A model generated the notes under the pieces. That model was given only the letters and a program-made list of their open reading frames with translations. It was not told the DNA's origin and made no database searches. The position numbers and the translations under genes were made by a program. A stretch of DNA of 64,000 nucleotides, taken from Cotesia glomerata (Eukaryota > Arthropoda > Insecta > Hymenoptera > Braconidae). Location: contig NW_025402108.1 in the NCBI RefSeq assembly GCF_020080835.1, positions 372,001 to 436,000 on the forward strand, in the 5' to 3' direction. This document shows positions 1 through 11,468 of the stretch, one piece after another. The number at the start of each line of letters is the position of its first letter. Position 1 is the first letter of the stretch.

Positions 1-78
<78 letters not shown>
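1..78. repeat. (AT)n microsatellite
   Basis: A pure AT dinucleotide run that continues off the left edge of the window. It directly abuts the GTCGGAG end of the next unit. A second (AT)n block lies on the other side of that unit, so the unit sits between two AT tracts. Confidence 0.98.
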
Positions 79-81
<3 letters not shown>

Positions 82-635
82 GGAGGAATAATGGTTTGGG
101 CATTATTGGAGTCCTTTGGATCATTTTCAGCCATCTTTATTTATTTCACAATAATCAAATATAACACAAACCTTGATTTGAAATATAACGTACACTAACT
201 TGTACAAATGATAGATTTAATTACAAATATTCTACTACGATTGATATAACAGTTAAAGACGTTGGGGAAATAAGACCGAGAACGAATCCGGGGTCAGCAG
301 GATGTATGCGATCTTTACTTGATCAATGCTCAACGAGAACTACTCTTCCAAGTACCCTAAGTACTTATTCACTCAAAAATATTTCGACAGCCCTCATTGT
401 CTGTCGATATTTCTAACTATATACTTTTTACTTCTATCCTGTGACCTCGGCTACGTTTGGTGACCATTGTCACTCCGGACTTAAGCCCATCGTCATAACC
501 ATAAAAATATAATCAGCTTAAGTCATAAATAATATCTAAATATTCTATGCTTTACAATTTTGCTTAAAATTAACAGACAAACTAAAATGTTGGGAATTTC
601 CTATCTCTGGGAAAACCCAGCTCGATATTATCTCC

Positions 636-638
<3 letters not shown>
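79..638. repeat. Unidentified 560-bp unit between two (AT)n tracts
   Basis: Begins GTCGGAG and ends CTCCGAC. These are short inverted ends, with a looser match continuing a few bases further (GGAATAAT against ATTATCT). Both sides are (AT)n. No coding potential is visible; reading frames that run into the AT tract give only Tyr/Ile repeats. It could be a small non-autonomous element inserted into an AT microsatellite, or an element that carries AT tracts at its ends. No family is recognised. Confidence 0.4.
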
Positions 639-709
<71 letters not shown>

Positions 710-712
710 TAT
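639..712. repeat. (AT)n microsatellite
   Basis: AT dinucleotide run with one ATAC interruption near its right end. It abuts the TGTAACGGG terminus of the candidate LTR that follows. AT repeats also follow the other end of that LTR, so the tract was probably the insertion target. Confidence 0.95.
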
Positions 713-2037
713 TGTAACGGGTACTTTTTGACGTATTTTTACCCCCGGCTCGATTTAAGCTCGCCGGAGTCCAGGATTCTAACGAGGGTAAATCTAAATT
801 AATAAAACTCGAAAATTTAATTATATTTATCAAAAAACAGAACCTCTTTATTCTAATAAACAAAACATTAAATTTATACATTTTACAATAACGGCGATTA
901 ATTAAACAAAACCCATACATACACGGCGTTTACTAATATCATTACCGACTTCGGTAATATCATACTCCCGTTGTTTACAAAAACGCGTCGCTAATTCCCT
1001 TCCGTCGGCCCTCTGGTGCCCGATTCCTGACGGGTGACTAGTGCCGCCCCGCAGGTCCTACTTCGCGATTCCCAAGGGGAGAGTGAATAAAATCCACCTC
1101 GCCCCACCTAATCGGCTGTGGTTGCCACCTTTTGGCTGAAGGCCTCCAGGTGGAGAGTCGCCTTTTCTCGTAGGAGATCAAGTTCACTTACCTGTGGTAG
1201 TCCGCACCAGGTAGAGTGGACCCTCTTCTAATTCCTCGGCCAGAAGTCTCTAGACGAGAAATTAACCCCAGAGAAAGGTTGTTCAACGGCGGATAATTTT
1301 CGGGCTTTATCAACCCGAAAATTATTACTAACAGCGAAAATTATTGGCGAATTATCGCCACCTATCGCTCGCCGTCGAACTTCGGGAAATTCCCGAAAGT
1401 TTCTAAGTTTTTATTTAAATTTCCGAAATTGAATATTAAATTCATTCAATACAATTCAACAGATTACATTAATTTCATTCAAATTACATTTTCATACTAA
1501 TTCATCCACGACACTTAGAAAATAATTTTTATACGAAATAAATAATTTTCGTAAAATTATTTTCCCATACTAAATAGTTGCTGAGACTTAGAAATTAATT
1601 ATTAATTGGATATTTCGAATTTATTCGAAATATTTTAATCAATTATTAATTTCAGATAAAGTCAATTTTTGTTCTTTGAAAGAACAAAAATTATCACGAC
1701 GCGGTTTCGCTTATATTAGCTCGGCGATTTTTACTGCGAGCGAACAAGCGACGCCATCTATCGCGACGATGGCGAACTAACAAAATCCTTTTTTATTTTT
1801 CAACGTCGTTTCCAATAATTAATTAATAACAAATAAAAATAATAATAACCAATAATAATTAATAATTAACAAAATAATTCAACTCATAAACAAAACTAAA
1901 ACTAAATACATAAATGCCGTAGCACGGGCAGTCGACGCGGTCGCGGTAGCGGTAGCTTGCTCGGTCCGTCGATGAGGCCCGCGGTGCCGTCGCTCGTCAC
2001 ACCCCTCCGCCTCCCCGCTTATAATACCTTCTTCACA
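713..2037 (-). mobile_element. Candidate solo LTR (Ty3/gypsy-like), minus orientation
   Basis: Read on the minus strand, this 1325-bp stretch starts TGTGAAGAAGG and ends CCCGTTACA, so it has TG...CA termini. It is flanked on both sides by AT repeats, which could hide a target duplication. The last nine bases are identical to the end of the better-supported solo LTR at 38223-41992, which suggests related families. A TATTATAAG stretch follows 10 to 20 bases inside the minus-strand start and is a possible TATA box. The interior is locally GC-rich (about 980-1300) with no ORF. Without an internal retrotransposon or a clean duplication, the boundaries remain inferred. Confidence 0.4.
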
Positions 2038-2354
2038 ATATATATATATATATAAATACATGTATAAACTTTTGAACCATATGAATTTTCTGAATCCGCT
2101 TGACGAGCTGAATCGAAATATAGCAAAATTTTTCAAAAGTTCCGTCATCAGGACCAATGCAATAGTTAGATTTCTATGAAATCTACTAAAAATATGAAAC
2201 TCAAGTAGAAATCATATTACAAACACACAACTCGTTTTCTAATCTGTCCTAACATTGACTTGATCTATCTTGATTATGAAATTTATTTAATATTTCCCTG
2301 TAATTATTTCCTGACTAAATTAAGTAAGACCTAATAATTTTTTTTTCTTTTTTT
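2038..2354. other. Unassigned AT-rich DNA
   Basis: A short AT tract (2038-2055) followed by AT-rich sequence with no ORF, RNA gene or recognisable repeat. Confidence 0.5.
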
Positions 2355-2379
2355 AACTTCCCGCTAAGAAAATTGAAAA

Positions 2380-2416
<37 letters not shown>
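2355..2416 (-). repeat. MITE-A terminal fragment with (GT)n target tract
   Basis: AACTTCCCGCTAAG at 2355 is the terminal inverted repeat of the MITE-A family. A (GT)n run follows at 2382-2415. The LINE 3' end begins immediately after the run. The rest of the same MITE-A copy lies beyond the LINE at 7327-7550, so the LINE landed in this copy's dinucleotide tract. Confidence 0.7.
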
Positions 2417-2418
<2 letters not shown>

Positions 2419-2597
2419 TCAGAGGAGGGAATCCTTTTTGCGGATTCCAGGCATAGCTGTTTCGCCTGGATATGTGAAGACTCGACGCAGCGTCATACTA
2501 AAACTCGACGCTAACGCCCCTACTCACTAAACCCTAAACCCCTTTTCTTCTTTCCTCTAATCCCTCATAGGAACCGCCGTCGCAGGCAGCTTCTGAT

Positions 2598-5479
2598 GAC
2601 AACATTGCTTCCATTAGTGAATCTGGTTGCATTCCCTGGTTCAGGATCCTCTCCAACTCTTTACGCTATGAATCGAAACGAGGACATACAAAGAAGACGT
2701 GCCCCGCATCTTCAGCAACTCCTGGGCAGGACGGGCACTCCGAAGAGTCATCATGCTTAAAGTGGTGTAGATACTCTCGAAAACACCCGTGTCCCGACAA
2801 CATCTGCGTAAGATAGTAATTGACCTCGCCGTGATTCCGGTTAAGCCAAATGTCGATCCGAGGTATGAGGCGGTGCGTCCACGTACCCTTCTCTGCAGCA
2901 TCCCATTGTAGTTGCCATCGGCCTATGCTGTTCTGCCGTTCTTCAATTCTAAGTTCTTCAGGGCTCAGTGCAGTTGACCTTTTTCATTGGTAAAGGGCTC
3001 GTTTTTCCTCTGCTAGAACTCTAAGAGGTAGGGTTCCGGCAATGACGCACACTGCTTCTTCTGATATAGTGCGGAAGGCACTAGCTACTCGTAGAGCACT
3101 TAGTCGATATACTGGTCCAGCTTTTCTCCATGATTTCTGGGTTTCCAGTGCATCAACCCAAATGGATATTCCGTAAGTGAGCACTGATGTGACTACTGAT
3201 GACAATAGTAGCCTCCTGCTCTGCATTGGGCCTCCGATGTTAGGCATCAGCCGTGCGAGACTAGCCCTCACTACTGACGGTTTGGCACTGACGTGTTCCA
3301 CCTGCTGCTTGAAGTTGAGTCGGGCATCCAGCATCACTCCCAGGTAACGGATAAATGGTTGTGATGTTATTTCTTGTTCTCCGACTCTCAACTTGATGGT
3401 TTCTACCGTTTTTCTACGAGTGATGAGCACTGCCTCGGTTTTATGCTTGGCTAGCTGCAAGTTCATCATCTCCATCCACAAATTGACTCGTCTGAATGTA
3501 ATATCAAATGCCATTTCCATCTCTTCAAGGTGCTTTGCGACGATCACGACAGCTACGTCATCCGCATATGCTACAAGTTTGACTCCCGTGGGCAATGCTA
3601 TTCTCAGGAGGCCATCATACATGATGTTCCATAGCAGAGGACCTAAAACTAATCCCTGTGGCACTCCTCCGGAGATTTCGTACACTTCCGTACCGTTCTT
3701 CGTGTCATATTTCAGAACCCTATTCGTGAAGTAGCTCGCTACCATTCTGCGAAGGTATCCTCGTACGTTTTTTTCTTCTAGAGCCCGCATAACGCAGTCC
3801 CAGTTAGCAGAGTTGAAGGCATTCTTGATGTCCAAAGCAGCCACCAAGCAGTATTTCTTCTTTCCACCCTTCCATCTCGTTCCGGCGATTGCATCCTTGG
3901 CTGTATCAACAACCAATTTGATCGCATCCAGAGTTGACCGTCCTTTTCGGAAACCAAACTGGTTCTCTGCCAGGAGTGGATCGACTACAGCCTCTATTCT
4001 CTGATGAATTATGCGCTCGAATATCTTGCCGGCCGTATCTAACATGCAGAGTGGTCGATAGGATGACGGTTCTTCCGGCGGCTTTTTCCCCTTTGGAAGT
4101 AGCACTAGCCGTTGCTGTTTCCACGTCTGGGGAAAAGTCCCTTCCTTCAGGCATGTATCGTAAACGTCCAGGAATAATGCCGGTGCTGCCCTAAGGATTG
4201 GTTTCAGGGCAATATTAGGGATTCCGTCCAATCCCGGTGCCTTATTATTCCCTACTCGATTGCCTGCCTCTATCAACTCGTCCAACGTGATAGTTGGGAT
4301 GTCTTCAGGGTTGAGCTGCTCCAACTTGTAGGTGAATACCGGCTGTTGAGGAAACAGCGCAGTAACAATCTTCTCTGGGAGCTGTGGACACGTAGGTGAT
4401 GGCATTGGTTGGCATTTCAGGTGGGTCATAACCACCTTATACGGTCCGCCCCATGGATCTTTCTCTACTTCTGCGACCAGTTCCTTCCTGCAGCGTCTTT
4501 TGCTTTCTTTAATGGCTCTGTTTAGTTCTCGACGGGCCTTTTTATACTCTGCCAACAGCTCTGCGGAGTTAGGTCGTCTGTAGCCACGCTGAGACTTTCT
4601 TCTTTTTTTAAGACACTCTGAACGTAGAATGCTAATGTGATCGTTCCACCAGTGCACCGAAGGTCTTGTATTCATGCCACGTTTCCGAGACATACTGGCG
4701 TCGCAAGCCTGGGTGACTCTTCTCATTAGGTCCTTGGTCTTCTCTTCAGCAGTTTCTACGATGATCGGATCGCACTCTAGGGCTACTACTAAAGCAGTGA
4801 GGTCGAGAGATTTAACTGTCCACCCAACCGCGCTGGCGTTCCTGTTGACTCTTGTTAAATTCTGGCCAATTGATATTTCCCATAGTATCGCACTATGGTC
4901 ACTGGCTGTGTAGATGTTCAATACTTTCCAAGAAAAACCTCTTCGAGCTAAGCAACTGCTGACAAATGTAAGGTCGACAATTGAGTTTGCCTCTCCCTTA
5001 GTATACGTTGGCGTGTCACCGGTGTTAAGAAGGATCACGTCTAGTGTGGCCATTGCCTCGAGAAGTGCTTTTCCACGTGTATTAGTGAACTTGCTGCCCC
5101 AGTCTGCTACCCAGGAATTGAAGTCACCAGCTATTGCCACGGGAAAGTGTTTTCTTGCATCCTCAGTTAGCCGATCAAGGAAGTCTTCAAACTGTTCATT
5201 AGAGAGACTAGGTGGTGCATAGAAACTGTAGAAGTGGAGGCCATCTACCCATGCTGCTACGAAGCCGGCTTCTTTATTGTTGACTGTTCTCTGAAAAGGA
5301 CATTTACCGCAGGACTAGATGACGGCTTTGTTAGTGCTGTCGGATTCCCAGGGTTGGTTACTCAGGTGTCTATAAGGCTCACTTATAAGTGCTACGTCTG
5401 CCTCTAATTCACGCACAGTTTGCATGAGCAGGTCATGCGCAGCCTCACAATGATTGAGGTTGAGCTGCAATATCTTCAT
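2598..5479 (-). pseudogene. R1-clade LINE ORF2 (endonuclease-reverse transcriptase), broken
   Basis: Encodes the endonuclease and reverse transcriptase that would nick the target and copy the element RNA. The start ATG (5479-5477) overlaps the ORF1 stop as ATGA. The APE endonuclease shows LISEPY, AIAGDFNSW and ASDHSAILW. The RT shows NKAPGLDGIPN, GFRKGRSTLDA, SGGVPQGLVLGPLLWN and the catalytic AYADD. A C-terminal CPSCP...HVFF.CPRF zinc motif follows. Against copy 2, stops appear at 5315 (TGG to TAG), 2984 (CGA to TGA, a CpG transition) and about 2667. The final C-terminus is fused to 3' UTR sequence by a deletion near 2600. Between these stops the frame is open for over 700 codons, so decay is recent. 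Confidence 0.88.
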
Positions 5480-6795
5480 GTTCTTGGCTTCGTTATCTTC
5501 TGGAGCGCTTCTTGGCAGACGGGGCATCTGTTCGTGCCTGCATGGTGAGCCGCCTTTTTTACGCCATGCTGTTCAATGCACAATGCACATTTAGCTGGAT
5601 TTTTACAATTAGCAATTTTGTGTCCTTTTTCGCACCTTATGCAGTGCTTAGACCGGTCGACTTCGCTTTTGAACTGAGATCCGAAGTGCCCAAAGTGCCA
5701 GCATTTGAAGCATTGTATGGGTCTCTTCGTTGCTCTCATTCGGCAATTGACCCAGCCGATCCTTATTTTGCAGTTTCCCTCCAGTAACTTTTGTGCTGCA
5801 GCTGCTGGTAGTGACACTGTGGCTGTCTGCGTACCCTTAAAGGCTTTACGGATTTTGATTGCCTTTAGTGGGATTTCACAACTTTCTCTAGCTTCCCTCT
5901 TTAGAGCGGTCTGAATATGCTCTTTCGTCGTGTCGTCATCGACATCTCGGATCTTAATGGTCTCCTGTGGTCCTTTGCAGATCACATTGGCCTTCTTAAG
6001 GATGTCTGCGATCGTCTTTTGGAGGGCTTGGCCTTTGTCAGTGCTCTTCCTCGAAATCGTAATCAACAAGTCGCCACTTCTGGTCTTGTTGATCTTATCT
6101 ACCGTTGAACGAACCTGCACATCTGGGACGTCCTGCTTTATGCGACGCAGAATCTCGGCATACTTTGCTTTCTCGGCCGGGCGGATGATCAGTGCGTCGG
6201 GTCTGATCCATTTGCGTGGTTCTTTCCGCTTAGGGTCTGGCCTGGGCTCCTTCGGCGGCTGCTTTGAGAGTTGCTCTCTAGCTAGCTTCCTCTTCTCCTT
6301 CTTAGACTGTACTTTTTCTCAATCAGTCGCCTTCTTAGGTTCGTCGCCCTGCCCTGCCAGTCGTTGGGGAGGGCTTTTTTTCAAGTCCTTCTTCTTTGTG
6401 ACTTTGTCGGTTAGCTCTGGTGAATTTCGGTCCTTTCTCTTTCCAGGCCTTGTGTCAGTTTCACCCTTGTCCTCAGCAGCAGATTCGCCATCACCGTCGG
6501 CTCCAGTGTCCATTGCTTCTTCCGTCTCAACTTCAGTTTGAATGCGTCGTCGTGATGACTGCCATTCCTCGTCCAGTTTCTTGAATCTTCCAAGAGCATT
6601 AACTACACCGGTTGTCTTGGTCTTTATCTCCTTGTGGATATTGACCTTAGTTTGGACAAACTCTTGCAGCTCAATGGTCAGCTTTTCAAGGCGCTCCAGC
6701 GCTTGCGTTCTCTTCATTTCAGCGCTTGCTTCAATCGCTGCTTGTTGGGCATGAAGCCTGTTTTCACTCTTGTTTGTTTCCTGTAAATTACTCAT
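5476..6795 (-). pseudogene. R1-clade LINE ORF1 (Gag-like RNA-binding protein), one stop
   Basis: A nucleic-acid-binding structural protein of about 440 codons. The N-terminal half is charged, with coiled-coil-like spacing and Lys/Arg/Glu runs. The C-terminus carries three zinc knuckles: CFKCWHFGH, CIRCEKGHKIANC and CALC...H....C. The start MSNLQETNKS matches the start conserved in copy 2. One in-frame TGA at 6319-6321 replaces the Trp seen in copy 2 (GWEKVQS). The first knuckle has lost its last Cys (SQF where copy 2 has VQC), and the second is one residue short. The ORF ends at the ATGA overlap with ORF2. Confidence 0.85.
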
Positions 6796-7324
6796 ACTTT
6801 TTGATTTACCAGCGCATCGTACAGAGTGGAGCAGGTTGTCATAACTAGGAACGGGTGTACCCTCGGAGATAGTACTCCTACCCCAGTTCCTTGAGGCCTA
6901 TCCGACACTTAGCCAGTCCCGGAATACACGGACGGACTAGACTCGCTCGGGGCGGTGAAGATTCCGATCTCTAACACTCACTGCGTACTTCCTGATCAAC
7001 GCCCGAAGTGGCTGGCTCCTGATCCGCTACTGCAACTTACACCTCGGCAGAGCAAGCTCACATCAGCCGTAGCCTGCATCGTCGGAAATAATCGACCCGG
7101 GTTCCGGACACTCCCAGTGAGTTACAGCAAGGAACGATCGTCTTGCTAGGTCAGTTAGTGTGACCAACCCATTAAAGGGGGAGTTTTGTCCACGGGAGCG
7201 TATTTTATTTGGCTCCTACCCTCTGTACCTCCTCAACTAAGAGACCTAGTGTCATCCAAGGACAGCGAGCGTTCTCCCATCCGCTACGGGGAGACGCGCC
7301 TGATAGCAGTTTCTCCTCTGCCGC

Positions 7325-7326
<2 letters not shown>

Positions 7327-7369
<43 letters not shown>

Positions 7370-7550
7370 CGTGCGTGTGCGTTCGCGTGTGTGTGTGTGT
7401 GTGTGTGCGTGTGTGTGTAAAAACTTCTTGTAACTTTTGAACGGCTTGACCGATCGAAAGGCATTCGAAAAAGTTTTATTGTCGTTAGATTTCATGTGAG
7501 TTTGAATTAATGCGGCTCAGTAGATTTTGAATAATGGATGAGTAATGAAA
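7327..7550 (-). repeat. (GT)n tract and remaining MITE-A sequence
   Basis: GT/GC dinucleotides (7327-7418) bound the 5' end of LINE copy 1. After them comes sequence like the MITE-A interior (TTTTGAACGGCTTGACCGAT, then a GGCATTCGAAA segment), fading out by about 7550. Together with 2355-2416 it forms one MITE-A copy split by the LINE. Confidence 0.65.
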
Positions 7551-7789
7551 GTTTTATGAACGTCAATGTATTTAATTAAATTAAATCGAGTTTATAAAAA
7601 ATCAAATACTAATTTACATTTTTTTTTTCTAGAATGACGATTGATGTCCTTTTTTTTAATAAAGGAGAAAAAAATATTTTTTATAGTTCACAATTAAGAA
7701 AAATTAGTACCTATAAACGGTAATAGTTGATTAATACTATTATTTTAAGTAATTTAATTAAATAAAAATGATATAATCTTTATTTTCAG
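7551..7789 (+). other. AT-rich DNA ending in a splice acceptor
   Basis: No ORF or repeat is recognised. It ends in a pyrimidine-rich stretch and CAG (TCTTTATTTTCAG, 7777-7789), a good acceptor for the exon that follows, so it is probably intron. Confidence 0.5.
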
Positions 7790-7948
7790 ATTAACTGTTA
7801 CTGATATCTTATCACAACCCGATGATTCCTGGCAAGGCCATCGTGGAATAGTTTCAGAAACACTATTAAAAAAATTAATTGGTGATCCTAGAGCACTAAG
7901 TTGTATTTTTATATGTGGTCCAATATTGTTTACGAATACCACATACAC
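7790..7948 (+). CDS. Single exon resembling cytochrome b5 reductase 4 (NCB5OR) NAD-binding region
   Basis: Read from the second base, the exon gives an open peptide of about 53 residues including VTDILSQPDDSWQG, HRGIVSETLLKKL and CIFICGPILFT. The order of an LS-P-SW-G segment, a GxxS..LL segment and a C-ICGP-PFT segment is that of the NAD-binding domain of flavoprotein reductases, closest in memory to NCB5OR. Those are ER-associated FAD/NADH oxidoreductases fused to a cytochrome b5 domain. A CAG acceptor precedes it (7787-7789) and a GTGAGA donor follows (7949-7954). No other exon is visible in the window. The BEL element lies 0.5 kb downstream, so the gene has TE-filled introns or this is a relic. 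The identification is from motif memory only. Confidence 0.55.
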
Positions 7949-8457
7949 GTGAGAATCAATCAATAAACTTTTAATATTATTTGTATCTTTGGCATTTTCG
8001 CTTAAATAGAACATACATTTTTTTTGAGTCGTTTTATGAAGAAAGTTTCATGAAACTAAATTGAAAAATGAATAGAATATCGTTTTATAAAATTAATAAA
8101 ATAATTTCATGAATCATAAATTTAAGGTAATACTGTCATTAGTAGAGTTACTGCTCAGAGTTCAATTAAATTGTGTACATTAGTAGAATATAGTAACATA
8201 ATAATCCCCCATCACTTTTATATTTAACGTTGAGAATTATGAGAAATCACAGTTATTTTTTTATTTCACAAAAAGTATCGTTCAGATTTAAGTGAAAATT
8301 AAAGTTATGAAAGAACATAAGATATTGAATATTTTGCATAATTAAAAGTATAGATTCAGAGCATGTGATAGTAATAATTGATAAATAATTTTCAAATATC
8401 TCTGTTTCTCTTTCTCCAATACAACGCTACATATGAATCAAGCAAAATTTTGTTTTG
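7949..8457. other. AT-rich DNA, presumed intron
   Basis: It follows a GTGAGA donor and has no ORF, RNA gene or recognisable repeat. It ends at the ACATT target duplication of the BEL element. Confidence 0.4.
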
Positions 8458-8462
8458 ACATT

Positions 8463-9107
8463 TGAATAATTACTGAAAGAGCGGAAAAGCGGGGATCAGG
8501 TTTAGGTCTGGATATCTCAATTAAAACGCGCAAATTATTATCAAAAATAACACTAGTAATTTATTTACATTAAATACACTCAATATTCAATATGTTTAAT
8601 AGCGGATTGTTAAGATAAAAGCGGATTTATAATTTACAGCGTGGGTAGCACAAGCGATGCCGGTTGACACGTGGGTGAACACTCTGCCGGCACTGTAAAA
8701 GCGGTGAAATAAATGCACAAATAACACAATTTATCTGTAACAAACTGAAGCGAATTATTAGCGGTTAATTTAAGCAATTATAAAAAAAAAAAATAGTGAA
8801 ATACGGTTAATTAACAATAAGCGAAAGTAAAGCGGAATTAATGGCGACTTGATGCAGCGAAAGCGTGGAAGCGAAAGATAATAACAATAGTTCGTCTTCT
8901 TCCTCGTTGAGTTGGGGAAGAAGGCTATTGCGCATGTCTAGTGGGAGCGATCAGCCAATAAAGCGGTCGATTCATGGCGTGATCGAGAGGCTGATTTTCT
9001 ATTGGCGGTTCGATTTTTGCGGGAACTAGCGGTGGACAGGTGCGTCTTTTGAATTTGGGAGTCCCCCAGGAGCGAGTTAATCGCTACTGGGCCTTGTTCA
9101 CCGAACA
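8463..9107 (-). repeat. BEL/Pao 3' LTR
   Basis: 645 bp, starting TGTTCGGTGA and ending CAGTAATTATTCA on the minus strand. The first ten bases contain the TGA that ends pol. It nearly matches the 5' LTR at 14514-15156. Confidence 0.95.
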
Positions 9108-10489
9108 TTCTCCCCCGGGTTGGCGGCTGCGTCGACAAGATCATCTTCTTCATGCGTTAGCGGCAGGACACAGAGCTTTGTAATTGGACGTACCAGCTCT
9201 GTGTTAACTGTCTTAACAGTTACCACGCGGATTTGTCCATCTTCACCTGGATGGACAGCAATTACTTTGGCTAATGGCCACTTGGTTGGCGGGAGATCCT
9301 CAGTGGTTATCAGTACAACTGAACCCACCTTGATCTGGTTGCGTTGATGATGCCACTTTGAAATGGCCTGGTAGCGGTGGATGCAGTCCTGGTAGTAGCG
9401 TCTCCAGAAATGTTGAACCATTTGCTGGACTTGTTCCCAGTGCGAGAGCCGAGCAGGTTGTAAATCTGTCAGCGATGGCTCTGGGATAGCGGTCAGTGAC
9501 TGTCCGATTAAGAAGTGACCTGGAGTCAGTACAGCCAGGTCAGCAGGATCTTCATTCAGCGGTGTGAGCGGTCTGGAATTCAATATGGCTTCAATTTGAG
9601 CCAGTAGCGTTGAATATTGCTCTAGCGTCAACAGCGAGTCTCCGATTGTTCTTCGAAGGTGAAATTTGATAGATTTCATAGTGGCTTCCCATTTTCCTCT
9701 AAAATGTGGAGCTCCAGGCAGATTGAATTTCCAGTTCGTGCCATCTTGAGCGATCAAGGTTGATAATTCTCGTAATGTGCGGGATCCTGCAGCGAATAGT
9801 CGTTTCAGCTCTTTATCTGCTCCTACAAAATTGGTTCCACAGTCTGAATATAGCGTGTGGCAGATACCTCGGCGACTAGTGAAGCGGCGATAAGCGGCGA
9901 TGAAAGCGGCAGCGGTGTAGTCAGTTACTAGCTCTAAATGTACAGCTGAACTGAACATGCATACAAAGACTGCAATCCAGCCTTTGTATGTTTTTGCTCC
10001 ACGTCCTTGAAACGTTTTCAGCGTGATAGGTCCAGCGTAGTCGAGTCCTGTATGCAAGAAGGCTCGAGTTGGCTGTACTCATGCGGCGGGTAGTTGACCC
10101 ATCAACTGTTGAGCGCGTTCTCCACGGTGTCTCGTGCAGATAACGCAGCGTAAAATAAATGATCTGACTGGAACACGGCCTCCAATGATCCAGACACTCT
10201 TGCGTAAATCAGCGAGCGTAAGCTGAGTACCTCCGTGAAGCGTTTTGCGGTGCGAATCATCAATCAAAATTGATGTCAGCGGTGATTGTCGCGGTAGAAT
10301 CGCTGGATGCCTCTCTTCTGGGTCCAGCAATGCGTTTTTCAAGCGGCCACCGACTCTCAGGACCCCCTGATGGTCGATGAACGGAGTCAGCTTAGTGATG
10401 CTGTTATTTTTAGGCAGACCATCACCATCTTGTAGCGTGTGAATCTCTCTAGCGAAGTATTGTCCTTGAGTGAACTTTATCAAGGTCAA
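9098..10489 (-). pseudogene. BEL/Pao integrase region of pol
   Basis: Inserts the element cDNA into host DNA. An N-terminal zinc-binding segment (HRKTLHGG...CVICTRHRG) is followed by a TGA at 10076-10078, likely CGA originally, since reading continues in frame. The catalytic core then follows: GLDYAGP (first Asp), YSDCGTNFVG (second Asp) and HFRGKWEATMKS (Glu). A BEL-type C-terminal domain has HWEQVQQMVQHFWRR and VGSVVLI..DLPPTKWPLAK. The reading frame ends at a TGA inside the 3' LTR, which is typical of compact BEL elements. Intact apart from the one stop. Confidence 0.88.
9108..9116 (-). other. BEL/Pao polypurine tract
   Basis: GGGGGAGAA on the minus strand immediately precedes the TGTTCGG start of the 3' LTR, the place where plus-strand cDNA synthesis is primed. 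Confidence 0.75.
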
Positions 10490-11468
10490 TTTAGCGCGCT
10501 CCAGGTCTGATGGAGTAAGCGGGTAGGCCAGCGAAGATTGTGGAACTCTTTTAAAGCGGTCGATGGCACGATGCCAGATGCTGAGTTTCCGTAGCAGTGG
10601 AAACAGCTGCGTGTAATGCGACAGTAATTGTTGGAGCAGGCAATTTTCTGCTTTCCAAGTTACTAGTGTCAGACCTTAGCGTTCTTCTCGATGCGTTGCG
10701 TTGTCGGTTGGAGGCTCCAGAGTGGGCCAAGAGGATTCTGGTTCATGAAGCCAAGTTGGTCCATGCCACCAGAGAGCGTGTTGTTTCAGTTTTAGCGTAG
10801 GTATACCTCTTGAAGCGCAGTCAGCGGGGTTTTGTTTTCCTGGAATAAATTTACAGGAGACATCTCGAAGCGTTTCTTGGATTTTTCCCACTCTATTGCG
10901 GACGAATGTCTTCCAGCGGATTGCTGGACTTTTAATCCATGCGAGAGTCACGGCGGAGTCAGTCCAGAGATTGATCCTGACATTTTCAAGCGACTGAACT
11001 TCTTTGACATGAAGTATCAGTTGTGTTAGCAACCATGCGGCAGATAATTCCAAGCGTGGGATTGTCATGGTCTTCAGCGGTGCTACTTGCGTTTTTGAAC
11101 ACAAAAGTGAGACCTTTGTGTTCCCATCAGCGTCAGTGACTCTCAAATAAACAGCGGCAGCCATAGCGTTTTGCGAAGCCTCTGAGAACCCGTGCAATTC
11201 CATAGTTGCTCCAGGTGCTGTATTATTCCAGCGTGGAATGCGGATGGATTCGATGTTTCGAAGATCCTCGCGGTATCCAGTCCATTTGTGAATGAGTGAT
11301 GGTGAGCGGATCATACAACTTAGCGATTTCAGACAAAATAGCTCTTTTTGTCTTGGGCGTCTCTGGCGGTAGCGTTTACTTGAACTAGAGAGCGTCAGTG
11401 CGTGAATTCCAGTACATGCCCAAGACTTTTACTGGTGCATCACTGATTTCTTTAAGCGGTGTATCCAG
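10490..11468 (-). pseudogene. BEL/Pao RT connection and RNase H (peptidase A17-like) region, broken
   Basis: The visible RNase H-like block includes GATMELHGFSEASQNAMAAA, LLCSKTQVAPLKTMTIPRLE and INLWTDSAVTLAWIKS. This is the RNase H domain that databases list as peptidase A17 in BEL elements. Upstream, just after a TAG at 11469, the segment with KTKRAILSEIAKLYDPL is in a different frame. It runs straight into the WTGYRED block, so the usual GxLAP-containing stretch between them is missing: a deletion plus frameshift around 11300-11350. A TAA at 10676 interrupts the link to the integrase zinc domain. Confidence 0.75.

Larger units (their letters stand above)
2417..7326 (-). mobile_element. 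R1-clade non-LTR retrotransposon (Mino-like), copy 1
   Basis: A near full-length LINE on the minus strand: 5' UTR about 6796-7326, ORF1 6795-5476, ORF2 from 5479, then a 3' UTR ending next to (GT)n. Both ends abut (GT)n, which is (AC)n in the element's orientation. The R1 clade is indicated by three CCHC knuckles at the ORF1 C-terminus, an APE-type endonuclease opening ORF2 and a C-terminal CCHC after the RT. R1-clade families with microsatellite targets are known (Waldo, ACAY repeats; Mino, AC repeats), so Mino-like is an inference from target and architecture. A second copy lies at 22245-27412. Copy 1 is inactivated by nonsense changes and a 3' deletion. Confidence 0.85.

Noticed and set aside
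560..920. ORFs on both strands through the (AT)n tract giving Tyr-Ile repeats
   Set aside because: Microsatellite translation; no family features.
3393..6754. Many plus-strand ORFs of 60-200 codons
   Set aside because: Antisense to LINE copy 1 ORF1 and ORF2, which show real domains and matching homologues in copy 2.
7186..7495. Cys-Val and His-Thr repeat ORFs
   Set aside because: Products of the (GT)n tract in three frames on each strand. The same holds for 22118-22399 and 30654-31010.
7754..8014. Minus-strand 86-codon ORF
   Set aside because: Antisense of the reductase-like exon, which has splice sites and motifs.
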